NCBI GenBank assembly: GCA_039105265.1
Contig: JAPFFF010000004.1
Location: 5,580,001-5,644,000 of the forward strand
DNA: 64,000 bases
Direction of reading: 5' to 3'
Source of the DNA: Tritrichomonas musculus
Taxonomy: Eukaryota; Parabasalia; Tritrichomonadida; Tritrichomonadidae
The notes under the pieces were generated by a model. It saw only the letters and a program-made list of their open reading frames with translations. It did no database searches and had not been told where the DNA came from. The position numbers and the translations under genes were made by a program. Every line of letters starts with the position of its first letter. The first letter of the stretch is position 1. Of this stretch, positions 48,273 through 56,570 are shown one piece after another.

Positions 48273-49766
48273 ATGGTTTTAAAAATTTTAAAAATTTTAA
48301 CTTTTTCAAAAGAAAAAAAAACATTTGTTGTAATGAATTTTTCATTCCAAATTTCACCAAAATATACTCAGCAAGCAAGCGAAGCAACCAAGTCAGCAGA
48401 TAATGTTTTTTCTCTGATATTTCCTAAAATAAACAATAGAAAATATGATGTTAGCTTGTATAATTTTTATTTAATTTCAAACAAAATTCAAAAGATCATC
48501 AATTCAGATCCTACCCAAGAATATTTTAATCTTGAAAATGATATTTACACAGAAGCATTCCTTGATTATTTTTTTACAGAAATACAAAATTCATTTACAA
48601 TAAAAATTGATGAAAATTCATTACAACAATTTATCCAGCTGAACAATGAATTAGAATTCAATCATTTAGATAAATCAATTCGAACCGCAGTATTCCAATT
48701 TTTATGTCAAATCTTTACAAATGAACCTTTTTCAAATGACGATAAAAGATTAGAATTTTTACTTCCAAAAGTTGGCCAAATAGACCCACAAATCTTTCTA
48801 TTAATTCCTGAAGAAATTGTTCATGAATTGATATCGAAAAGCAAATTTGAAACGGACGATGAATTTGCCCGTTATTTGTTTCAAAACGAAGTGTTATTTA
48901 AGAATTATTTTCAATTAATAAATGTCGACAAAATAACGGGCCCTGTTATGAATGAAATTCTTGATCGACTGAAATATGAAGTCCTTCCGAGCGAAGATCA
49001 ACAATTTCTTAACAAAATATTCGAAAGATTCAAAAAACAATCAAAATTCTTTAATTCTGATTATCGAAAAATAATCAAAATTCTTCATGTTTACACGAAT
49101 GGATCATCGATAGATTTCGAATTCATTGAAGATTTGAACAAAGATAAAGCAAACGCAAAATATTTCATCCATTACAAGCCAATTCTTGATACCAACTTGG
49201 ATGAAAAATTAAAAAATGATAACAAATATTTGATGAAATTTGACGTGGTTGTCATTGGCGGTTGTGATTCTTTTGCATTTGCGGCAAAAGGAATCACGCA
49301 AAATGTTTTTGATAATATGAAATGTTATCATAATGATGATGGCGTCATTTTATTGTTGCACGATGTTATGTATGGTCCTTTGGTGAATATGTTTCAGCCT
49401 TTGTGCCAGTTGCTTGGCTACAAGAGACAAAATCCACTTCTTGGAAATGGAAGATTGGAATTTTATCAAAATGTGAAATTTGTTGAATCATCAGAAAAGA
49501 GTGATATGACATCATTTCCATTTGAAATTGGAAAATCATTTGAGGTTGCCATGTGGCATCATACCCCTGAATATGACCCAAAATTTGCTGTCTTCAATAA
49601 CGGAAACGATAAAAATTATTACACTGAAAATTTGGATGAAAACCTGGCTAACTTGGAATTGGGTCATACAACAGATATAGGAATTAATGAGCAAAAGTTC
49701 TTTTATAATGCAATTGTGCATTTATTTGAGAAAACACGAAATAATCACGTCAAAACTAAACTATAA
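48273..49766 (+). CDS. BTB-like plus class I amidotransferase-like protein, 497 aa
   Basis: The N-terminal half follows the trichomonad BTB pattern: YDVSLYNFYLISNKIQKIIN, then FLDYFFTEIQNSFTIKID and FIQLNNELEFNHLDKSIRTA, with helical BACK-like sequence to about residue 260. The C-terminal half has a Rossmann-like, glutamine-amidotransferase/ThuA-type look: FDVVVIGGCDSFAFAAKGI, GVILLLHDVMYGPLVNMF, and a later EVAMWHHTPEYDP. A catalytic Cys at the nucleophile elbow is not evident (Cys occurs in GGCDSF instead). The role is unknown; BTB usually means dimerisation or Cullin-3 linkage. The start may be 48273, with a TCACA Inr-like motif about 22 bases upstream, or the Met at 48333, where the family resemblance begins. 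Confidence 0.7.
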   Translation: MVLKILKILTFSKEKKTFVVMNFSFQISPKYTQQASEATKSADNVFSLIFPKINNRKYDVSLYNFYLISNKIQKIINSDPTQEYFNLENDIYTEAFLDYFFTEIQNSFTIKIDENSLQQFIQLNNELEFNHLDKSIRTAVFQFLCQIFTNEPFSNDDKRLEFLLPKVGQIDPQIFLLIPEEIVHELISKSKFETDDEFARYLFQNEVLFKNYFQLINVDKITGPVMNEILDRLKYEVLPSEDQQFLNKIFERFKKQSKFFNSDYRKIIKILHVYTNGSSIDFEFIEDLNKDKANAKYFIHYKPILDTNLDEKLKNDNKYLMKFDVVVIGGCDSFAFAAKGITQNVFDNMKCYHNDDGVILLLHDVMYGPLVNMFQPLCQLLGYKRQNPLLGNGRLEFYQNVKFVESSEKSDMTSFPFEIGKSFEVAMWHHTPEYDPKFAVFNNGNDKNYYTENLDENLANLELGHTTDIGINEQKFFYNAIVHLFEKTRNNHVKTKL

Positions 49767-49906
49767 TTCTTCTTAAATAAAAATTTCTTGAACTCAAAAA
49801 ATATTTTATATCGATATTTATAAAAACAATATAAAATCTGCATAATGAATTGAAAATATAAATCTTTTGTTAAGAAATATTGATATATTAATAAAAGCAA
49901 AATGTT

Positions 49907-50185
49907 GAAAATGAAAATGATGAAAAATAAAAGGAAATTTTCTTTTAAATATAACTATTTGAATATTATTTTATCTGCAAAATCATTAATGATATAAAAA
50001 CTTTCTTTTGCTTTTATTTCGAATATTATTCATCTTCCAAATTAATATATAATATTCATATATATTGTTTCCTCAAAAATGCAAAAGAAAGTTTTTATAT
50101 CATTAATGATTTTGCAGATAAAATAATATTCAAATAGTTATATTTAAAAGAAAATTTCCTTTTATTTTTCATCATTTTCATTTTC
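49907..50185. repeat. 105-bp perfect inverted repeat with 69-base loop
   Basis: Arms 49907-50011 and 50081-50185 are exact complements. The right arm includes the last eight codons and stop of the membrane-protein gene at 50162-50890 plus its 3' flank, so the left arm is an inverted copy of that gene's end. Any transcript reading through would carry a long stem-loop. Confidence 0.95.
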
Positions 50186-50890
50186 TGAATTTTCATTATT
50201 TTCGTTTTTATTGGTAGCATTTAAGGCAATAATGAAAAGTATAATACCAATTATTTGAAAAATAGCAAAAATCAAAGTTGGAGCACCAACATTGGCACAA
50301 AGATAATTACTATATGTATGTACTATATCTTCATATTCGTAATATGTATGAACTGCCTTATCAAAAACAGTATCAGCCCACTTCCAATATTTATCTTCTA
50401 AATTTTTTTCTTTTAAAGTGTCCCACCATTCATCGTTTCCTTCAAATAAAAAAATTTTATAACATTTGCAGCTTTTCATCACATATTCTTTTTTATTTGG
50501 ATCCCATTCTCTCGTTTTATCATTTCTTAAACCTAATGATGATGCAATTAAAGCTGGAATAATGCTGCCTATTGAAAGGCATCCAATCACAATAACCTGC
50601 ATGAATCCATATTTGCCTTCTGATATTTTTTCGGAAAGTGTTTTAATAAATAAATGAATAACAATTAAAGTTGCAATAGCTAAAAGACCTATTAAAGATA
50701 TAACCCAACAAGATAAAGATGAATATTCAAGCATTCTGGACTTTCCTTTGTTATATCCATACCATGGTTGTATTTTAGACCACCAAAAAAGAGTTGTAAT
50801 GAAATCTGCAATGAATCCTCCACCAAGAAAAATAGCTGATAACAGAGCTAATAGTTTTTTATTTCCTGTAAATATATTTATGATGTTCAT
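50162..50890 (-). CDS. four-pass membrane protein, tetraspanin-like, 242 aa
   Basis: Four hydrophobic segments (about 12-34, 58-83, 96-117 and 206-226) with a large loop of about 85 residues between the third and fourth give tetraspanin-type topology. The loop has Cys in SCKCYKIFLFEG and YLCANVG rather than the canonical CCG, so the assignment is tentative; a claudin-like or trichomonad-specific family is possible. The C-terminus is cytosolic, polar and acidic (KNENNENSENENDEK). Tetraspanins organise membrane microdomains and are known in trichomonads on surface and vesicles. The last codons lie within a perfect 105-bp inverted repeat. Confidence 0.75.
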   Translation of the reverse strand: MNIINIFTGNKKLLALLSAIFLGGGFIADFITTLFWWSKIQPWYGYNKGKSRMLEYSSLSCWVISLIGLLAIATLIVIHLFIKTLSEKISEGKYGFMQVIVIGCLSIGSIIPALIASSLGLRNDKTREWDPNKKEYVMKSCKCYKIFLFEGNDEWWDTLKEKNLEDKYWKWADTVFDKAVHTYYEYEDIVHTYSNYLCANVGAPTLIFAIFQIIGIILFIIALNATNKNENNENSENENDEK

Positions 50891-51533
50891 GCTTCTGGAG
50901 AATAAAATATCGGTTATGGTTTATTCTCAATTAATTCACCCTTGTTTATGTGAAAATTTCTATCTTAAATTTATGTGTTTTTCAATGAATACAGTTGTAA
51001 AATTGAATAATGTAAAATAATCATTGGCCTTATCAATCATTATTTACTAAAAATTCAAGCAATTTTTAGTTTAGAGAAAAATATTTGCATTGATAAAATA
51101 ACAATGAAAACCTTGAAAGTATTTAATTTTGAGCATTTTCAAAATGAAATATTTTAACTAAAAAATTGCTTGAATTATAATTCACCTTGCAATTGCATAA
51201 TTAATCACGCATGTTTATTTTTTGAAATTAAAGTTAACAATTTTCATTTGGTAGTAATTAATTACTTGCAATATTAACTATGATTTAAACTCCTTTGTAT
51301 TATTTTCTCTGAAAAATTTCATCACAATCTAATTGGGCTTCTCATTTATCATTTTGAACATTGCGAAGTCTATCTTATTTAAAACAAAATATGAATATTA
51401 GTTTTTTCATTATTATATAATCATAGATTTTATATTAAACAAAATTATTAAATAAGGGACTAATTTATAGAATAACCTATTTGATAAAGGTTCTCTAGAT
51501 CATTTTAAAAAAAGAGTTTAGTTTTAATGTATT
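50891..51533. other. gene-free stretch
   Basis: 640 bp of AT-rich spacer. AAGCAATTTTTAGTT near 51058 and AACTAAAAAATTGCTT near 51160 form a weak inverted repeat. Nothing else is seen. Confidence 0.5.
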
Positions 51534-53891
51534 TTATAGTGGTGTAATTTTGGCATAACCGTTTCCAATGTGACCTTTTTCATTTCCATTTCCGTTTGGA
51601 CGAGGGAATTCTTCGTTGCCCCCAACGCATTTCACGTCAGTTAAGTAGTAGCTGCTGCTTAGAGCAAATTTCGATGCATTCGCTGAGTCACCTGATTGGA
51701 ACGTTTTAAAACTCGACTCAGTGAATGTCCAGCCTGAGCCTCCGCCTCCACCTGAACAACGGTTTGCGCATCCATATCCGCCACTGCCACCACCAAACCA
51801 ACCGCCGCCACCTGAATCGCATCCATGGCTGTACTTGCCTGTGGCACCAGAGCCGAATACGCCTGGATCTCCGTGTCTGTCATCACGTTCGCCGAGGCCT
51901 CGCGTGCTGCCTGTCTGCGTGCCTGCGCCTTGGCTATAGAGCGAGTTAAGATAAAAGCAGTTGCCTCCATTCAAACCTCCTCCAAATCCGCCTGGATTAA
52001 TTCTACAACTGTCGCCGCCAGCTCCACCGCCGCCGCCTGCAACAATCACTCGCGAGTAGTTCGTGTCGCTTCCGATTCGAATTGAAGTGGAGCCTCCCCC
52101 TGTTCCCGGAACTGTCGTGTAAGCACTATAATGGCCTGCTTTTGTTCCTCCGCCATCAGGGAAGCCTCCTTTGGTACTCGATCCGTCTGACGAATTTGAT
52201 GGGCAGCCTTCGCCTCCAACGAAAACATAAACTGTCTCTTTCTTGTTCAAATTCAGAATACCTCGCGAATAACCGCCTAAACCTCCTTGAATTGTCGAAT
52301 TAAACCTACCTCGATCACTGCTAGAACAACATTCACCAGTTGAATCTCCGCCTTTTGCGCCCCAGACTTCAAGCACGTATCGACCTTGTGAAAGTTGGAT
52401 TTTGATTGGTTCTCCTTTATAATCAAATGTAAGGCTGCTTCCACTCGTTGTCACTGAGTTACTCACGATTTCATTTGACTCGCCTTCACTGTTAAAAACG
52501 ATGCATCTCACGTAGTAAGTGCCCGGCTTTCGACAAAACGATGTCTTCATATGAAGTGAGGTGATTGGTTCTCCTTTTTCATACGCTTCGCTTCCAAGAG
52601 ATTTTGCATCACTTGTGCTAACGATGACTTTACTCTTGCCTGTATCAAGTGCTGAACTTTTCGATTTCAAGTTGATTTCAGCATTGATAAAAAGTCCATT
52701 TTCGACACTAGCAATTACTTGTCCTTTGATTAAGAAAAGTTTGTTAAGCTTTTTCTGAAGCAGCCCAATTTGATTTTCTAAATTTTTTGAATAATTTATT
52801 TGGTCTTGAAGCTGACCATTCATTTTTTCTGAATCATTGAATTGTTTTTGAAGTAAAGTTTCTAAATCTTTCATTTTATCTTGTTGTTCACTGTTCAAAT
52901 TTTTTGAATCACTCAATTGGCTTTTAAGCGATTTTATTTCTATTTCTAAATCAGACACTTTATTTTGTTGTTGATCATTCATTTCTTTTGAATCATTCAA
53001 TTGGCTTTGAAGTGATTTTATTTCAATTTCGAAATCAGACAATTTCTTTTGCTGTTGGTCATTCATTTCTTGAAGATTTTTTTTATGACTTCTTATTTCA
53101 TTGATAAGGTTTAAATTGCATTTAAGGTAATCAAAGAAATGTTGCGTATTTTCATTCGATTTTGAATACATTTCACACAATTCTTCAAGTCGATCATCAG
53201 ATAATTTTTGAAGATCAAGAAATGGAAATAAGACGCAAAATTTACTCACTGATTTAATTATAATATCAAAAAGTTTGTTGCTATTGATTGAATCATGGGA
53301 ACTTTTTCTAATAACTCTATGAATAATTTGAATTGGTAATTCAATAAATTTGTCATTTAATAAACATTCGTTAATTTTATTTGATAGCAAATCTTCGATT
53401 TCATTGCTTATTTCTATTTGTGGATTATCTGTTTTTGCTTGTGTTTTAACATTGTATTCAAGCATCTGGATAATAAAATCAACATCAACGTTGTGAGATC
53501 TAATATATTGATTGATTTTGAATGAGAGTTTTCGAACTTTTAAAAATTTGCAAATTTTGAGAATATCTATGCATTGGGCATATGTTAAGACCAAATCTTC
53601 ATTAATATTGTAATTTTGTTGTAATAATTCAAAAAATAAATCGATGTTCTCTGGTAAAAGTTGAAAATCTTCTTGGAATTGACGAATTTCTTGAGGAAAT
53701 CGATTGGTTACATCTGAAAACAAATATGTTTCTCAGATATGTTTGGAATATTTGGTTAATTGGGAATAATAAATATTAATTTTTTTTGAACAATGTTGGA
53801 ATGTAATCAAATCATCATTTTCAAAATTATCATCACCAATAATTTCTGAATTCTGTTCTTGATCAAAAATTCGCGAGCTAAAATCACTCAT
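51534..53891 (-). pseudogene. BTB / coiled-coil / Ig-like / Gly-rich protein with one in-frame TGA
   Basis: The ATG at 53891 (MSDFSSRIFDQEQNSEIIGD) opens a BTB domain (INIYYSQLTKYSKHI, then YLFSDVTNRFPQEIRQFQE; LLPENIDLFFELLQQNYNIN). Codon 53 is TGA (53735-53733) where relatives would have Arg (CGA to TGA); the following 730 codons are fully open. After the BTB/BACK part come a coiled coil with repeated KEMNDQQQ(N/K)K units (about 270-390), a strand-rich Ig-like domain (VIASVENGLFINAEI, TYYVRCIVFNSEGE), and a Gly-rich domain like that of ALK/LTK-type proteins (RYVLEVWGAKGG, VIVAGGGGGAGG, GGGGWFGGGSGGYG). The Gly-rich part is a GC island in AT-rich DNA. If translated, initiation after the stop or read-through would be needed; a fresh nonsense mutation is simplest. 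Confidence 0.85.
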
Positions 53892-53904
53892 AAATTTTCT
53901 GTTT

Positions 53905-53909
53905 TATGA
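53905..53909 (-). promoter_or_regulatory. Inr-like motif (TCATA)
   Basis: TCATA on the minus strand, about 14 bases before the ATG at 53891, supports this as the original start. Confidence 0.45.
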
Positions 53910-54229
53910 AAGCTCATACAATTATTTCTTTCATAATTCAAATTTCAATGCCGTAAAATATAAATGGAAAGTGGTTTTTTTCCATCAAAAAAATTTGTCA
54001 AATGAATTAAAAAATGTATTTGCAAAGCAGTTTTTGTGATTCAAAAAAAAAATGTTTTTGATATTATAAAATGAATGAAAACAAAATAATTAAAAAAAAG
54101 TAATTACCAGCAACAACTGGAAATGTTTTAAAAAGGAATTATGAACTAGTTATTGAAAAACCAACTTTATATGGATATTCAACGAGAATTTATTAAAAAA
54201 TACCAGATGTTGACAATTATTGTGATTTT

Positions 54230-54655
54230 TATATTACCCCGTAAAATAATAATCCATTTGGTGAATATTCTGTAACAACAACTGGATTTTCTTCATTTTC
54301 AAAGTTTTTCTTATTGTAGCCATAAAAGCTCAAAATGCAAAGATGATTTAATTAAGAAAGAATGCTTATTTCAAGGTAAAGACTGATGAATTCATCGTCG
54401 TCCATTTCATCCAATTTTAACTTAGAAACTTTGGCTGAATAAGTCTCCATTATGCTTGCAAATATCACTTTGTAAATTATGCCAAAATTGCCTTCGCCAA
54501 TTTTGCACTGAATTGAGCAATAATCAAGAGGAGCATAATAATTAGCATCTAGATTAATTTTTCGATGTTCTAAATGTTCTTTTTTAATAGAAAATGAATC
54601 AACTTTTTCAAAGGATTTGAAAAGTGACTCAAATTGAATGCTCTCAATTAGAATA
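54230..54655 (-). pseudogene. protein-kinase N-lobe fragment
   Basis: A minus-strand frame without ATG reads SFSIKKEHLEHRKINLDANY, then CKIGEGNFGIIYKV (glycine loop), YSAKVSKLKL (the VAIK-type Lys) and EFISLYLEISILS. One stop follows, after which LNHLCILSFYGYNKKNF and VVTEYSPNGLL continue in frame. This is the N-lobe up to the hinge of a TKL-like kinase; the catalytic loop and C-lobe are absent. It is a dead fragment. Confidence 0.75.
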
Positions 54656-55428
54656 AAATAATATTTAATAAATCTAATTTAATAGTATATTTATAATAAT
54701 TCATGTTATAAATAAAGATAAAAATAATATATATTTACATAAAAATTCAGATGTTTAAACTGCAATTCAATTCTCAGCCAACCTTCAATCTAAAATTGGC
54801 CTTATTAACAGTTATATTATAACGTATTAATTCAAATATGAGATCTTTTTTATTCAATTTTGGCATGAGTTTTGAACCAATTCAAATTTATTATTTTCAA
54901 TACTTTATATTAAAATAGAATTAAAACAAAATATTACTAACTTGTTCAAAAAAAGTGTAATTAACAGGAAAAATATATGGATATTCCATTTGAAAATGAT
55001 GTAAATCAATATGATGAGCATTATTTGAAATAATTTTGCTGAGTTGAGTATGCTTTTGAAATATTTATATTGAATATTTGAAATGTCAAGCAAAAATCAT
55101 AAAAATCTAAGAAGTATAATGGTGTATGGACAAAAATCCAAGTGTAAGTTCTAATTGCAAGATTGGTTGTTAATAATTAAAAGTTTTGAATCTTTAATTT
55201 GGCACCAAGAGCAATAAAAAGCACAGTCAAATTAGATTATTGGCGAAATTTTATGAAAATGTCTGCAAACTTTAATGAAAATTAAAAAATTTTAAAGTAT
55301 AAATTGAAAAGAAATAATAAAAGCTTTGTAGAATTGAAATAAATATTTTTTGTCAAATAAATTGAGAGAAAAAATAATGGGCAGGCATTTGAATTTACGT
55401 TTATAAATCTCGAAAAATAATCATAAAC
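54656..55428. other. gene-free stretch
   Basis: 770 bp of AT-rich spacer with no supported feature. Confidence 0.55.
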
Positions 55429-56115
55429 ATGATTACAAATTTTTGTATCAATGGTTTAATTAATTGTGAAATTAATAGAGTATACCAATGCAATAATAAA
55501 ATCAGCCCAATCGAAATAAAAACAACTCCAAATGATTCTGAATTACTTGCTATTATAGCTAACCAGCAAAAAAAAATTATAATCAATCGTGAAACAAGAG
55601 AAAAAATTATGGAACAAATAAATCCCCAAAATTTAAATAAGTGGTATGATATTTTGGAACCAAAGCAAATATATTATAATAATATAATGACGTCAGTTAG
55701 AGAAACTATTCCTAATGAATTAATTGCAAAATTTTCTGTTATTACATATAAAGAATTAACGTTATGTGACTTCGTTTCTTTTTTAGATTCACAATTTGGC
55801 CAGAGTTTATTCCCAGAATTTACATTTGAAGATGCAGCTGTAATTTTATTTATCAAACCACAACTTCCAAACTGGCTTTATCGGCTAATAACACCTTATT
55901 CAAATGAAATTTCTCGCTATATTAAGTGCATGTCTTTTGCTTTAAAAATAATTATAGAAAAAATAGAAGGTGATAAAATCGATCCATTTGTAAATAAGAA
56001 AAACTATATAACTTACTCAGCCAGCCAAAATATACTTCTTTATTTAAACGAAACTTATACTTATTTTATATATATATATATATATACTATATTGGAAAAG
56101 CAGTTTTTTTTATGA
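55429..56115 (+). CDS. hypothetical protein, 228 aa
   Basis: An open frame from ATG to TGA. Residues about 25-200 look coding: TPNDSELLAIIANQQKKIII, a helix, VITYKELTLCDFVSFLDSQF, FEDAAVILFIKPQLPNWLYR and IKCMSFALKIIIEKIEGDKI. The last 25 residues are encoded by an AT microsatellite (YFIYIYIYTILEK) and are probably not original, so the true C-terminus may have been lost. I do not recognise the family. No Inr-like motif is seen before the start. It could be a decaying gene. Confidence 0.45.
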   Translation: MITNFCINGLINCEINRVYQCNNKISPIEIKTTPNDSELLAIIANQQKKIIINRETREKIMEQINPQNLNKWYDILEPKQIYYNNIMTSVRETIPNELIAKFSVITYKELTLCDFVSFLDSQFGQSLFPEFTFEDAAVILFIKPQLPNWLYRLITPYSNEISRYIKCMSFALKIIIEKIEGDKIDPFVNKKNYITYSASQNILLYLNETYTYFIYIYIYTILEKQFFL

Positions 56116-56570
56116 AAAGTTAAATAATTCATATAAAGAGATGAAATATATATAAAAGTATGAGAATTTCTAAGAATTGATGTTTCTTATAAATGAGAAT
56201 AATACACTAAGCTCTCTATCTTTCATTTCAAATGATCAAAGGTTTTCATAAGATAATTACACTGAAAACATATTAAACAAATAAGGAGCACGTATTTATT
56301 TATTGCTGCAAAATAAAGTTGAGATTTAAAATAGAGATCGACTTAAATTTCGAATTTAAAATTGACTTTGATTTTTCATATTTTATTATATTATACATAG
56401 GATTATTTAAAAACTTTTCACTGATTAGAATTTTATAAAATCTTTAATGATAAGATATTTATATTTTTTTGTTTGTGTGTGTTTCATTGAAAAAGTGAAA
56501 TTCAATTATTGTAAATTCACAAATTTTGGAATTAATTGAGAGAAAAAATATATTAAATATTTTATAAAAA
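56116..56570. other. gene-free stretch
   Basis: 450 bp of AT-rich spacer with no supported feature. Confidence 0.55.

Noticed and set aside
51721-52303. Several overlapping plus-strand frames rich in Pro, Ser and Arg
   Set aside because: They are antisense shadows of the GC-rich Gly-domain coding sequence.
27923-53735. Reassigned stop codons to explain in-frame stops
   Set aside because: TAA, TAG and TGA all occur as premature stops and as normal gene ends, and the intact genes are consistent with the standard code.
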